A DNA stretch of 63,674 nucleotides from SIG607 sp045537575 (GCA_045537575.1 JAZSPU010000033.1:1-63674), one strand, 5' to 3'; counted from the first letter of the stretch, positions 1 through 7,837 are shown. Program-made: numbers and translations. The notes: generated from the letters alone by a model not told the origin.

Positions 1-308
1 GCTACCGGTCCAAAAATACGGGTACCGCGGGGGTTCTTATCATCACGGATGATAACAGCCGCATTTTCGTCAAATCTGATATAAGTGCCGTCATTGCGGC
101 GAAGGCCCTTTGCAGAACGAACTACAACTGCCTTTACAACATCGCCCTTCTTAACAGTACCGCCGGGGGTAGCTTTCTTAACAGAAGCAACGATGACATC
201 GCCGATGTTAGCATACCTTCTTCTGGAACCGCCAAGTACACGGATGCACATAATTTCTTTAGCACCGGTATTGTCGGCAACCTTAAGGTAACTCTGTTGC
301 TGTATCAC
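1..308 (-). CDS. rplN: 50S ribosomal protein L14 (uL14), 3' end cut by window
   Basis: Large-subunit protein that contacts 23S rRNA near the subunit interface. Reading leftward from a GTG at 306-308 gives an N terminus ending VADNTGAKE, the family hallmark, and the frame runs open to base 1 through a KNPRGTRIFGPVA segment. A GGAGG lies about 8 nt upstream of the GTG, so GTG is the start. About 102 of the usual 122 residues are present; the C terminus lies outside the window. It is the last visible gene of the S10 operon, 20 nt after rpsQ. Confidence 0.95.
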   Translation of the reverse strand, partial: MIQQQSYLKVADNTGAKEIMCIRVLGGSRRRYANIGDVIVASVKKATPGGTVKKGDVVKAVVVRSAKGLRRNDGTYIRFDENAAVIIRDDKNPRGTRIFGPV

Positions 309-328
309 AGTGTTTTCCTCCTTACAGA

Positions 329-586
329 CTACAAAGCTTTTTCGATAATTTCAACCACGCGCCAATTTTTATCTTTGGAGAGCGGTCTGGTCTCCATGAT
401 GAGAACTCTGTCACCGATGTTGCAGGTGTTGTTTTCGTCATGGGCCTTAAGCTTAATAGTGTTTTTAATGATCTTCTTATAGAGCGGGTGTTTTACGTTG
501 TCTTCAATAGCAACTACAACGGTTTTTTCCATTTTGTTGCTTACAACCTTACCAACTCTGGTCTTACGAAGGTTTCTTTCGCTCAT
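329..586 (-). CDS. rpsQ: 30S ribosomal protein S17 (uS17)
   Basis: Small-subunit primary 16S rRNA-binding protein with an OB fold. The 85-residue product has the family opening ERNLRKTRVGKVVSNKMEKT and a conserved ETRPLSKDKNWRVVEI stretch near the C terminus; the length is normal. It lies between rpmC and rplN in the S10 operon, in the order conserved across Bacillota. Expression is presumably set by the shared operon promoter near 5.7 kb; no separate promoter was seen. Confidence 0.97.
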   Translation of the reverse strand: MSERNLRKTRVGKVVSNKMEKTVVVAIEDNVKHPLYKKIIKNTIKLKAHDENNTCNIGDRVLIMETRPLSKDKNWRVVEIIEKAL

Positions 587-606
587 TCGATTACCCTCCC
601 TCTTCC

Positions 607-813
607 TTATGCCTTAGCAGCGTCAAGAAGTTCTTTTTCGCGAATAACGGTTTTAACACGTGCGATATCCTTCTTAACTTCGCTGATGCGCATAGGATTG
701 TCGAGCTGATTAATGGCGAGCTGGAAACGGAGATTGAATAATTCTTCCTTCAGTTCACCAAGCTTTTTGTTCAGCTCAGCGATATTTAATTCTCTGTATT
801 CCTTAACGTTCAT
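607..813 (-). CDS. rpmC: 50S ribosomal protein L29 (uL29)
   Basis: Small helical large-subunit protein near the polypeptide exit tunnel, in other bacteria part of the docking site for trigger factor and SRP. The 68 residues form two helices typical of L29, with the signature LFNLRFQLAINQLDNPMRI. Its ATG overlaps the rplP stop codon by one base (TAATG), which suggests translational coupling inside the S10 operon. Confidence 0.97.
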   Translation of the reverse strand: MNVKEYRELNIAELNKKLGELKEELFNLRFQLAINQLDNPMRISEVKKDIARVKTVIREKELLDAAKA

Positions 814-1235
814 TACTGCTCACCTTCCATTTCCTTTGTAACAAACTTACACTTGATAGGAAGTTTGTTTGCTGCAAGACGCATAGCTTCTTGAGCAAGT
901 TCTTCAGAAACGCCGCCGATCTCAAACATAATGCGACCGGGCTTAACTACTGCTACCCAATATTCAGGAGAACCTTTACCGGAACCCATTCGAGTTTCAG
1001 CAGGTTTAGCAGTGATAGGCTTATCCGGGAAGATTTTAATCCATACCTGACCGCCACGCTTGATGTAACGAGTCATAGCAATACGGGCAGCCTCTATCTG
1101 ATTTGAAGTGATCCACGCCGGTTCAAGAGCCTGAAGACCAAACTGACCGTGGGTAATAGTGTTACCTCTGGTAGCTTTACCGGTCATACGGCCACGCTGA
1201 ACTCTGCGGTATTTTACACGCTTAGGTAATAACAT
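813..1235 (-). CDS. rplP: 50S ribosomal protein L16 (uL16)
   Basis: Large-subunit protein near the peptidyl-transferase centre and A-site tRNA. The 140-residue product starts MLLPKRVKYRRVQRGRMTGK and carries the conserved RMGSGKGSPEYWVAVVKPG segment, normal for the family. Its first base overlaps the rpsC stop region and its stop overlaps the rpmC start by one base, so three consecutive S10-operon genes are end-to-end coupled. Confidence 0.98.
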   Translation of the reverse strand: MLLPKRVKYRRVQRGRMTGKATRGNTITHGQFGLQALEPAWITSNQIEAARIAMTRYIKRGGQVWIKIFPDKPITAKPAETRMGSGKGSPEYWVAVVKPGRIMFEIGGVSEELAQEAMRLAANKLPIKCKFVTKEMEGEQ

Positions 1236-1903
1236 TAGCGGGATCCTCCTTCCTTCTTGGATGTTTTCTTAACATCATGAAGGATTTCGCCCTTATAAAG
1301 CCATACCTTTACGCCGAGACGTCCGTAGGTAGTAGCAGCCTCTGCAAAGCCGTAATCAATATCAGCTCTGAGAGTCTGAAGCGGAATAGTACCCTCATGA
1401 TAGGTTTCTGCGCCGGCGATTTCTCTACCGCCAAGACGACCGGAAACGGTTACTTTGATACCCTTTGCGCCGAACTTCATTGCACGGCCGATAGCCATTT
1501 TCATAGCACGACGGAAGGAAACACGCTTTTCAAGCTGAACAGCGATGTTTTCAGCAATAAGCTGAGCATCCATATCCGGATTTTTGATTTCTACAATATT
1601 AATTGTGCAGGGCTTGCCGAGCATCTTCTCACAAGTGAGACGAAGTTTCTCGATTTCTGCGCCGTTTCTACCGATAACCATACCGGGTTTTGCACAATGA
1701 ATGTGGATTCTGACCTTGGACGCATTGCGTTCAATTTCAATTTTGGGAACGCCTGCAGACTGAAGAGTCTTCTTAAGGTACTTACGGAGGTTATAGTCCT
1801 CAACCAAAGTATCTCCGAAGACATTATCCTTGGCATACCAACGGGAATCCCAGTTTTTAATTACGCCAACACGAAATCCGTGTGGATTAACTTTCTGGCC
1901 CAT
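1235..1903 (-). CDS. rpsC: 30S ribosomal protein S3 (uS3)
   Basis: Small-subunit protein at the mRNA entry channel. The 222-residue product has the MGQKVNPHGFRVGVI start, a KH domain around residues 40-110 with the GMVIGRNGAEIEKL GxxG loop, and the C-terminal S3 domain ending in a basic tail. AGGAGG precedes the ATG. Spacing to rplV is 12 nt. Nothing unusual in length or residues. Confidence 0.98.
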   Translation of the reverse strand: MGQKVNPHGFRVGVIKNWDSRWYAKDNVFGDTLVEDYNLRKYLKKTLQSAGVPKIEIERNASKVRIHIHCAKPGMVIGRNGAEIEKLRLTCEKMLGKPCTINIVEIKNPDMDAQLIAENIAVQLEKRVSFRRAMKMAIGRAMKFGAKGIKVTVSGRLGGREIAGAETYHEGTIPLQTLRADIDYGFAEAATTYGRLGVKVWLYKGEILHDVKKTSKKEGGSR

Positions 1904-1915
1904 AGTCTAACCTCC

Positions 1916-2254
1916 TTAATCCTCGCGTTCTTTAAGAACGATTGTCATGTGTGATGTTCTCTTTAAAATTCTGTGTGCGCGGCCGTGATCCTTAGGACGA
2001 ATACGCTTCAAGGTGGGGCCGGGACAAACAAAACATTCAGCTACATAGAGCTTAGAAACATCCATGTGATGATTGTTTTCAGCATTAGCGATAGCAGATG
2101 CTAAAAGTTTCTCAAGATACTCACAAGCAGACTTGGGAGTAAACTTCAAGATAGCCATTGCTTTATCTGCATCCTGATTGCGAATAAGATCCATCACGAT
2201 TTTCACCTTACGCGGTGAAATGCGAGCATATTTAAGTATTGCTCTTGCTTCCAT
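1916..2254 (-). CDS. rplV: 50S ribosomal protein L22 (uL22)
   Basis: Large-subunit protein whose beta-hairpin lines the exit tunnel. The open frame extends upstream to 2335, but the family N terminus is MEARAILKYARISPRKVK, which begins at the ATG at 2252-2254 and is preceded by AAGGAGAG. That start gives 112 residues, the normal length, and removes an overlap with rpsS. The C-terminal RIRPKDHGRAHRILKRTSH motif is intact. Confidence 0.95.
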   Translation of the reverse strand: MEARAILKYARISPRKVKIVMDLIRNQDADKAMAILKFTPKSACEYLEKLLASAIANAENNHHMDVSKLYVAECFVCPGPTLKRIRPKDHGRAHRILKRTSHMTIVLKERED

Positions 2255-2276
2255 AGTTAAACTCTCCTTTCGCCGC

Positions 2277-2549
2277 TTACTTTGTGGTCTTAGCACCGGC
2301 ATGACCTTTGAAGGTTCTGGTGGGAGCAAACTCACCGAGTTTGTGACCTACCATATCCTCAGTAACATAAACCGGAACATGTTTGCGACCGTCGTGTACT
2401 GCGATGGTATGTCCGACGAAATCGGGGAATATGGTGGATGAACGGCTCCAAGTTTTGAGTACTCTCTTTTCACCGGCAGCGTTCATCTCCTGAATTCTTT
2501 TCATAAGAACGGGCTGCACAAAGGGGCCCTTTTTAACGCTTCTACCCAT
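2277..2549 (-). CDS. rpsS: 30S ribosomal protein S19 (uS19)
   Basis: Small-subunit head protein that works with S13 near the A-site finger. The 90-residue product starts MGRSVKKGPFVQPVLMKRI and contains the conserved GHKLGEFAPTRTFKGHAG C-terminal motif. It sits between rplB and rplV in standard S10 order, 22 nt before the revised rplV start, with its own Shine-Dalgarno sequence. Confidence 0.98.
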   Translation of the reverse strand: MGRSVKKGPFVQPVLMKRIQEMNAAGEKRVLKTWSRSSTIFPDFVGHTIAVHDGRKHVPVYVTEDMVGHKLGEFAPTRTFKGHAGAKTTK

Positions 2550-2572
2550 AATTTTATCTCCTTTCGTCTGAC

Positions 2573-3406
2573 TTACTTACGACGCTTTACGATATACTTA
2601 TCGGTCGATTTGTGTTTCTTACGTGTCTTATAACCCAGAGCAGGTTTGCCCCAAGGAGTTACAGGACCGGGACGTCCGATGGGGGCTCTGCCCTCACCAC
2701 CACCGTGGGGGTGGTCACAGGGGTTCATTACAGAACCACGAACGGTTGGACGCCAACCCATATGACGCTTACGACCAGCTTTACCGTAGTTGATGTTGCT
2801 GTGCTCAGGATTACTTACCTGACCGATGGTAGCCATACAGTTAGCAGGTACGTTTCTGAGTTCGCCGGAAGGCAAACGAAGGAGTGCCATTCCGTTTTCC
2901 TTAGCCATAAGCTGAGCCATATTACCTGCAGAACGAGCAAGCTGTGCGCCGCGGCCTGCATAAAGCTCAACATTGTGGATGAAGGTACCAACAGGAATAT
3001 TGGTAAGAGGAAGTGCGTTACCGGGTTTAATATCAGCATCGGGACCGCTTACGATTACGTCGCCTACCTTAAGACCGATAGGAGCGATAATGTAGCGCTT
3101 TTCCTTGTTTTCGTTATCGTACTGAACAAGTGCGATAAATGCTGATCTGTTAGGATCGTATTCAAGAGTAAGAACTGTTGCGGGAATACCGGTTAAGTCT
3201 CTCTTGAAGTCGATAACTCTGTATTTTCTGCGATTTCCGCCGCCTCTGTGGCGTACGGTGATGCGACCATAGCTGTTACGGCCGGCATTTTTCTTTAAAG
3301 GTTCAAGCAAGCTTCTCTCAGGCTTTACATCGGAAAGTACGGAATAATCCATACTGGTCATACCGCGGCGGCCCGGAGTAGTCGGCTTATAATGCTTTAA
3401 TGCCAT
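2573..3406 (-). CDS. rplB: 50S ribosomal protein L2 (uL2)
   Basis: Primary 23S rRNA-binding protein needed for subunit joining and peptidyl-transferase assembly. The 277-residue product has the KHYKPTTPGRRGMTSMDYS start, the central RHRGGGNRRKYRVIDF OB-fold motif and the C-terminal GVAMNPCDHPHGGGEGR-type loop (here SVMNPCDHPHGGGEGR), which includes the conserved functional histidine region. AGGAGAG precedes the ATG. The 85-nt gap to rplW carries two small hairpins, described separately. Confidence 0.98.
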   Translation of the reverse strand: MALKHYKPTTPGRRGMTSMDYSVLSDVKPERSLLEPLKKNAGRNSYGRITVRHRGGGNRRKYRVIDFKRDLTGIPATVLTLEYDPNRSAFIALVQYDNENKEKRYIIAPIGLKVGDVIVSGPDADIKPGNALPLTNIPVGTFIHNVELYAGRGAQLARSAGNMAQLMAKENGMALLRLPSGELRNVPANCMATIGQVSNPEHSNINYGKAGRKRHMGWRPTVRGSVMNPCDHPHGGGEGRAPIGRPGPVTPWGKPALGYKTRKKHKSTDKYIVKRRK

Positions 3407-3436
3407 TTTTAATTCACTCTCCTAATTAGGCTTAGC

Positions 3437-3479
3437 GAAACCATTTTTGGTTTCATACATCACCTGAAGCTTTAGCTTC
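3437..3479 (-). other. Two small hairpins between rplW and rplB
   Basis: The otherwise compact operon opens to 85 nt here. Two inverted repeats are visible: GAAACCA/TGGTTTC with a short T-rich loop (3437-3454) and GAAGCT/AGCTTC with a 2-nt loop (3466-3479). Neither is followed by a long U run on the minus strand, so they do not look like an intrinsic terminator. They could be an mRNA processing or stability site or a weak cis-regulatory element; function is unknown. Confidence 0.5.
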
Positions 3480-3491
3480 TAGGCACTCAGA

Positions 3492-3785
3492 TTACATAAG
3501 ACCGTCGAAGAATTCGATTGTCTTGGAATCTGCTTTCAAAGTAACAATTGCTTTCTTCCAGGAAGCAGTGTAGCCTTCATAACGGCCCATACGACGAGCC
3601 TGACCACGTACGCTCATGGTATTTACTTTAGCAACCTTTACCTTAAAGATTTCTTCAACTGCTTTAGCAATTTCAATCTTGTTGGCGTCTTTTGCTACCT
3701 TGAAGGTGTATTTCTTGTCGGCAATGCCGGACATACTTTTTTCGGTAATAACCGGAGCAATAATGATATCCTGTGCGGTTTTCAT
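3492..3785 (-). CDS. rplW: 50S ribosomal protein L23 (uL23)
   Basis: Exit-tunnel-rim protein that docks trigger factor and SRP in other bacteria. The 97 residues match L23: DIIIAPVITEKSM at the N terminus, the KYTFKVAKDANKIEIAKAVE strand-helix, and the VRGQARRMGR loop. The ATG overlaps the rplD stop by one base, indicating coupling. Confidence 0.97.
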   Translation of the reverse strand: MKTAQDIIIAPVITEKSMSGIADKKYTFKVAKDANKIEIAKAVEEIFKVKVAKVNTMSVRGQARRMGRYEGYTASWKKAIVTLKADSKTIEFFDGLM

Positions 3786-4408
3786 TATGCGTACACCTCC
3801 TCAATCTTCTGAACAGCGCCCTTAGCGATTACTAAGGTTTCTGCATTGATAATATCGTAAGTGTTGATGGTGTTTACCTGAGCGGTCTTAACACCGGGGA
3901 TGTTAGCACAGCTCTTAACTGCACAAGCGTTGTTATCTTCAAGAACGATAAGAGCTTTCTTACCTGCGCCTATAGCCTTTAAGCATTCAACAACAGTCTT
4001 GGTCTTAAAGCCTTCAACCTTGAACTCATCAAGAACAATGAGGTCGCCGCCGAGAACTTTATCAGAGAGAGCAGACTTAAGTGCGAGTCTCTTAACCTTT
4101 TTATTAAGGTCAAAAGAGTAATCGCGGGGCTTGGGAGCATGTACGATACCGCCGTGTACCCACTGAGGTGCTCTGGTAGAACCCTGTCTTGCGTGGCCTG
4201 TACCCTTTTGTCTCCAAGGCTTTTTACCGCCGCCGGAAACTTCGGAACGGGTTAAGGTAGACTGGGTGCCCTGACGCTGATTAGCGAGATAATTTACAAC
4301 AGCCTGGTGCATAACAACTGCATTAGGTTCAATTGCGAAGATGGCATCGCTTAATGTGATTTCGCCCACATTTTTACCTGCCATATCTAAAACTGCTACA
4401 TTAGGCAT
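3785..4408 (-). CDS. rplD: 50S ribosomal protein L4 (uL4)
   Basis: Exit-tunnel protein; in gammaproteobacteria it also represses its own S10 operon. The 207-residue product has the family tunnel-loop signature GGGKKPWRQKGTGHARQGS and a conserved PKPRDYSFDLNKK segment. Whether L4 autoregulates here cannot be told from sequence; the long structured leader before rpsJ is a possible target. Spacing to rplC is 19 nt. Confidence 0.97.
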   Translation of the reverse strand: MPNVAVLDMAGKNVGEITLSDAIFAIEPNAVVMHQAVVNYLANQRQGTQSTLTRSEVSGGGKKPWRQKGTGHARQGSTRAPQWVHGGIVHAPKPRDYSFDLNKKVKRLALKSALSDKVLGGDLIVLDEFKVEGFKTKTVVECLKAIGAGKKALIVLEDNNACAVKSCANIPGVKTAQVNTINTYDIINAETLVIAKGAVQKIEEVYA

Positions 4409-4427
4409 AATTCAGTTCTCCTTTCCC

Positions 4428-5057
4428 TTAGGCTTTAACGCTATCGAAAATAACTACGATTCCGCCCTTGGGACCGGGAACGGCGCCCTTAACAGCGATA
4501 ATGTTATTTTCAGCATCAACTTTTACTACACTGAGGTTCTGAACGGTTACGCGTTCGTTACCTAAGTGACCTGCCATTTTCTTGCCCTTGAATACACGAG
4601 CGGGATCGATAACACCGAGAGAACCGCCGTGACGATGTACAGGGCCGGTACCGTGGGATTCTTTAAGACGGCTGAAGTTCCAACGCTTAATTACGCCGGC
4701 ATAGCCTTTACCCTTAGAAGTACCTCTTACATCTACTGCATCGCCTTCAGCAAAAACGTCAGCCTTGATGATATCGCCTACGTTCATAGCGCTGATGTCA
4801 TCAAAACGGAACTCGCGAAGAACCTTCTTCGGAGCAACGTCGCCTTTTGCGAAGTGTCCCTTCATAGGACCGTTTACCTTAGAAGCCTTAAGATCGCCGT
4901 AGCCAATCTGTACTGCTTCATAACCGTCATTTTCAACTGTCTTCTTCTGAGAGATCACGCAAGGACCTGCTTCAATAACAGTTACCGGAATGACATTTCC
5001 GTTTGCATCAAAAAGCTGAGTCATGCCAAGCTTCTTGCCTACAATACCTTTTTGCAT
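4428..5057 (-). CDS. rplC: 50S ribosomal protein L3 (uL3)
   Basis: Primary assembly protein of the large subunit that reaches toward the peptidyl-transferase centre. The 209-residue product starts MQKGIVGKKLGMTQLFD and has the conserved SHGTGPVHRHGGSLG loop and a KGKKMAGHLGNERVT region. An AAGGAGG sits 8 nt before the ATG. A weak hairpin (arms GTTGGG/CCCAAC) lies in the 62-nt gap to rpsJ. Confidence 0.98.
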   Translation of the reverse strand: MQKGIVGKKLGMTQLFDANGNVIPVTVIEAGPCVISQKKTVENDGYEAVQIGYGDLKASKVNGPMKGHFAKGDVAPKKVLREFRFDDISAMNVGDIIKADVFAEGDAVDVRGTSKGKGYAGVIKRWNFSRLKESHGTGPVHRHGGSLGVIDPARVFKGKKMAGHLGNERVTVQNLSVVKVDAENNIIAVKGAVPGPKGGIVVIFDSVKA

Positions 5058-5119
5058 TTTATTTTCCTCCTTGTAGTTATTGGTTGGGGGTTACCCAACA
5101 TGACCACTGACGGCAAAGA

Positions 5120-5431
5120 TTAAAGTTTAATTTCAATCTCAACGCCGGCGGGAAGCTCAAGACCGGTCAAAGCTTCAACAGTTTTGTTGGAAGGTCTGAT
5201 TACGTCTATGAGTCTCTTGTGAGTTCTGGTTTCGAACTGTTCACGGGAATCTTTATACTTGTGAACTGCACGAAGGATGGTTACAACTTCTTTTTCAGTA
5301 GGTAGCGGAACAGGACCCGATACTCTAGCACCTGTACGTTTAGCGGTTTCCACAATCTTTTCTGCGGACTGGTCTACAAGCGCGTGGTCGTAACCTTTGA
5401 TTCTGATACGAATCTTCTCTTTTACTGCCAT
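5120..5431 (-). CDS. rpsJ: 30S ribosomal protein S10 (uS10)
   Basis: Small-subunit head protein, also the NusE antitermination partner. The frame extends upstream to 5491, but the family start MAVKEKIRIRIKGYDHALVD begins at the ATG at 5429-5431, preceded by AAGGAGG at ideal spacing, giving 103 residues (usual about 102). The RTHKRLIDVIRP and C-terminal LPAGVEIEIKL motifs are intact. It is the first gene of the operon and follows a long structured leader. Confidence 0.96.
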   Translation of the reverse strand: MAVKEKIRIRIKGYDHALVDQSAEKIVETAKRTGARVSGPVPLPTEKEVVTILRAVHKYKDSREQFETRTHKRLIDVIRPSNKTVEALTGLELPAGVEIEIKL

Positions 5432-5686
5432 TACAGTCGCCTCCTTGTTAGTTTGGCGGGCTACCTCACACTGTGCCGTGTGTTTCATCACGTTCCATTA
5501 TAAAACCGGATCACTGGGGTTGAGGTGAATCCGGATACACAGACGGGTTCGCAAGTTATCCCGTTGTGCTTAATAGTCTGAGGTATTGGTTCGCCCGGTT
5601 TAAAATCGGACATACTCCGTGGAAATTTCCTGACTCGAGGTCAGCCACCTCCCACATCATCGCATGACAGTACGCCACTCGCGTAC
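5432..5686 (-). promoter_or_regulatory. Structured leader of the S10 operon
   Basis: About 255 nt of untranslated RNA is predicted between the promoter and rpsJ. It contains a hairpin at the probable 5' end (GTACGC/GCGTAC, 5670-5686), a CTGAC/GTCAG hairpin (about 5630-5644), a 9-bp stem with one bulge (5538-5568, arms CACA-ACGGG and CCCGT-TGTG) and another 9-bp stem with one bulge (5506-5534, arms CCGGAT-CAC and GTG-ATCCGG). No intrinsic terminator was seen. A role in r-protein autoregulation is inference from position; no known leader family was recognised. Confidence 0.6.
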
Positions 5687-5692
5687 CTTGAT

Positions 5693-5721
5693 ATGATAAC
5701 ATAAAGCAAGAATTATTGCAA
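5693..5721 (-). promoter_or_regulatory. Sigma-A-type promoter of the S10 operon
   Basis: On the minus strand a TTGCAA -35 box (5716-5721) is separated by exactly 17 bp from a TATCAT -10 box (5693-5698). The expected start site near 5686 coincides with the base of the first leader hairpin. Confidence 0.7.
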
Positions 5722-5850
5722 GTATTTTTTAAAATTTGTTCCAAAAATTTTCTAACAAAGTTTGTAGAAATTTCTATTCACAATTTGTGCAAAATGACGA
5801 ACGCTATTTTCCCTTACGCGCGCGTATATATTATATATAATGTAAGGAAA

Positions 5851-5875
5851 ACGGGCAGGTTTATTCCCTGCCCGT
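5851..5875 (-). terminator. Intrinsic terminator after the aminotransferase gene
   Basis: GC-rich 9-bp stem ACGGGCAGG/CCTGCCCGT with a 7-nt loop, followed on the minus strand by a short U run (TTTTCC). It lies 7 nt beyond the aminotransferase stop and separates that operon from S10. Confidence 0.85.
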
Positions 5876-5881
5876 TCAATG

Positions 5882-7054
5882 TTATCTTATTTCATCAAGA
5901 AATTCTTTTATTCTTGAAAGTGCTTCTTTAATATGAGAAGTGGAATAGCAGTAAGAAGCGCGTACAAAGCCTTCGCCGCTGTCACCGAATGCAGTACCGG
6001 GAACAATAGCAACCTTTTTGGCATAGAGAAGCTTTTCACAGAACTCGTCACTGGTCATTCCCGTACTCTCAATAGACGGAAACGCATAGAAAGCGCCCTT
6101 AGGCTCCCGACAGGTAAGCCCCATTTCATTAAAGCCTTTAACCATTATTTTGCGGCGCATATCATATTCTTCCATCATTTCCTTTACTTCTTCATCACAA
6201 TTTTTAAGAGCCTCAACTGCAGCATATTGGGACGTTGTAGGCGCACACATTATTGCGAACTGATGAAGCTTTGTTATCTGACTAATAATAGGCTCAGGTC
6301 CGCATATAAAACCAAGTCTCCATCCTGTCATTGAAAAGGACTTAGAAAATCCGTTAATAACAACCGTTCTGTCTTTAAGAGTCTCTATATTAGCAGGAGA
6401 AACATGACTTTTTCCACCAAAGGTCAGCTCAGAGTAGATTTCGTCGGAAATAACAAGAATATTTGTATCCTTTAAAACCTCACCTAAGGCTTCCAAATCC
6501 TCCCTCTCCATAATAGCGCCAGTAGGATTGCAGGGGTAAGGCAAAATAAGAGCCTTAGTCTTAGGGGTGATTTTTTCAATAAGTTCCTTAGCGGTTACCT
6601 TAAAATCATTTTCAGCCTTGGTATTAATAATTACGGGAACACCGCCGCACACACGGGTAATGGGTTCATAACAAACGTAGCTTGGCTGAGGAATAATTAT
6701 TTCATCATCGGGATCGGTAATTACTCTTATACAAGCATCAATAGCCTCGCTTCCGCCCACCGTTACAAGTATCTCACTTTGCGGGCAATACTTTAAATCG
6801 TACTTTCGGTCAAGATAGTTTGCTATCTCCTGACGCAAGGCTTCAAGTCCCCAATTAGAAGAATAACGGGTTTTACCCTTTTGCAGAGTATTTATAGCAC
6901 AGTTTCTGATTTTCCACGGAGTCGGGAAATCGGGTTCGCCCACACCGAGAGAAATAACCCCCTCCATAGTGTTGGCAATATCGAAAAACTTTCTTATACC
7001 CGACCACTTAACATCACAGATAGTGCTGTTTAATATTTTGGTATAATCTATCAT
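5882..7054 (-). CDS. Class I/II PLP-dependent aminotransferase
   Basis: Fold-type I aminotransferase of the AspC/PatA kind, 390 residues, cytosolic. Visible are the substrate-binding GVGEPDFPTP region (about 37-46), the NPTG motif (about 176-179), the SDEIYSEL PLP-contacting aspartate and tyrosine, the Schiff-base lysine in GFSKSFSMTGWR (Lys238) and the C-terminal substrate arginine in FVRAS. Substrate cannot be assigned; alanine, aspartate and aromatic specificity are all possible. The ATG overlaps the stop of the upstream Lrp gene by 4 nt (ATGA), so the two are coupled and share the T-box leader. Confidence 0.93.
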   Translation of the reverse strand: MIDYTKILNSTICDVKWSGIRKFFDIANTMEGVISLGVGEPDFPTPWKIRNCAINTLQKGKTRYSSNWGLEALRQEIANYLDRKYDLKYCPQSEILVTVGGSEAIDACIRVITDPDDEIIIPQPSYVCYEPITRVCGGVPVIINTKAENDFKVTAKELIEKITPKTKALILPYPCNPTGAIMEREDLEALGEVLKDTNILVISDEIYSELTFGGKSHVSPANIETLKDRTVVINGFSKSFSMTGWRLGFICGPEPIISQITKLHQFAIMCAPTTSQYAAVEALKNCDEEVKEMMEEYDMRRKIMVKGFNEMGLTCREPKGAFYAFPSIESTGMTSDEFCEKLLYAKKVAIVPGTAFGDSGEGFVRASYCYSTSHIKEALSRIKEFLDEIR

Positions 7055-7533
7055 AATGAAACGGTTCCTCTTTCGTCAGGTTCTGTGTTAGACAGTTCTA
7101 CGTTAAAATCCTTGTATCTGCGTAAAACAAAATGTGTTGCAGTAGAAGTAACCGATTCTATTGTAGAAAGCTCTTTTGCTACAAACTGCGCAACCTCTTG
7201 GAAAGACTTTCCTCTTACAACTACGTTAAGGTCGTAAACACCTGACATAAGATAGCAGGATTCAACCTCGGGATATTTAGTTATTCTTTCGGCTATTTCT
7301 TCAAAACCGTATCCAGCCTTGGGGGTAACCTTTAATTCGATTATTGCAGAAACAGATGCGCTGTCAATACTCTCCCAGTCAATTACAGTTTTATAACCGC
7401 GAATAAGACCGCTTTCTTCCATTTCAAAAATTTCCGCTTTAACCTCTTCTTCGCTTAAATCGGTTGCAAGGGCTATGTCCTCGATACCCATTCTTGCATT
7501 TTTAGCCAACAGCTTTAAAATCTTCTTGTTCAT
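7051..7533 (-). CDS. Lrp/AsnC-family transcriptional regulator
   Basis: The 160-residue product has an N-terminal winged HTH (about 1-50: ILKLLAKNARMGIEDIALAT, then the recognition-helix region EEEVKAEIFEMEESGLIRGY) and a C-terminal RAM/AsnC ligand domain (about 60-145) with the GVYDLNVVVRG turn. Such proteins form octamers that sense amino acids. It is the first gene behind a T-box and is translationally coupled to an aminotransferase, so it probably responds to that enzyme's substrate or product (inference). AGGAGG precedes the ATG. Confidence 0.92.
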   Translation of the reverse strand: MNKKILKLLAKNARMGIEDIALATDLSEEEVKAEIFEMEESGLIRGYKTVIDWESIDSASVSAIIELKVTPKAGYGFEEIAERITKYPEVESCYLMSGVYDLNVVVRGKSFQEVAQFVAKELSTIESVTSTATHFVLRRYKDFNVELSNTEPDERGTVSL

Positions 7534-7539
7534 ATCTAT

Positions 7540-7803
7540 TACCTCCTAAAAATAAAATCCCGAACGCTGTTGCGTTCAGGACGAAAAATTTCCGTGTTAC
7601 CACCTGAATTCGAAGTTACCTTCGCACTCTGTCGGTTTAAAACCGTTCTCTATAACGGGAGAACCCGTTCGCCCTTAATTTTATTCAGAGCGACGACTCA
7701 AAGACGGCTTCGCAGAGAAACTGTGAAAGCTTTCACCTACCGCTTTCTCTCTGAAACAGTTTTTATCTGTTACTACTTCTTATCATAGTCTTTTTTTGAT
7801 TTA
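7540..7803 (-). promoter_or_regulatory. T-box riboswitch leader
   Basis: The minus-strand leader holds the hallmark T-box element GGTGGTAACACGG (7592-7604), flanked by TTCAGG and CCTGAA arms (7603-7608 and 7575-7580) that form the antiterminator. The CCTGAA arm is also the 5' part of the terminator stem CCTGAACGC/GCGTTCGGG (7559-7580), followed by a U-rich tract, so the two folds exclude each other. Upstream, an AGAGAG...GGTGAAAG stem I signature is at about 7723-7755. A GCC triplet at 7706-7708, after GCGAA, is a candidate alanine specifier; that part is uncertain. Confidence 0.9.
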
Positions 7804-7808
7804 CAATT

Positions 7809-7837
7809 ATTATATCAGCAAAACGGCGTTTTGTCAA
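7809..7837 (-). promoter_or_regulatory. Consensus promoter of the T-box operon
   Basis: Perfect TTGACA (7832-7837), a 17-bp spacer and perfect TATAAT (7809-7814) on the minus strand. The -35 box overlaps the TGA stop codon of the upstream gene at 7834-7836. Confidence 0.92.

Noticed and set aside
1277..1954. Long plus-strand open frame across rpsC
   Set aside because: Antisense shadow of the certain rpsC gene, with no ribosome site or family resemblance.
7570..7788. Plus-strand frame in the 7.6-kb gap
   Set aside because: It runs through the T-box leader in the opposite direction and has no ribosome site.
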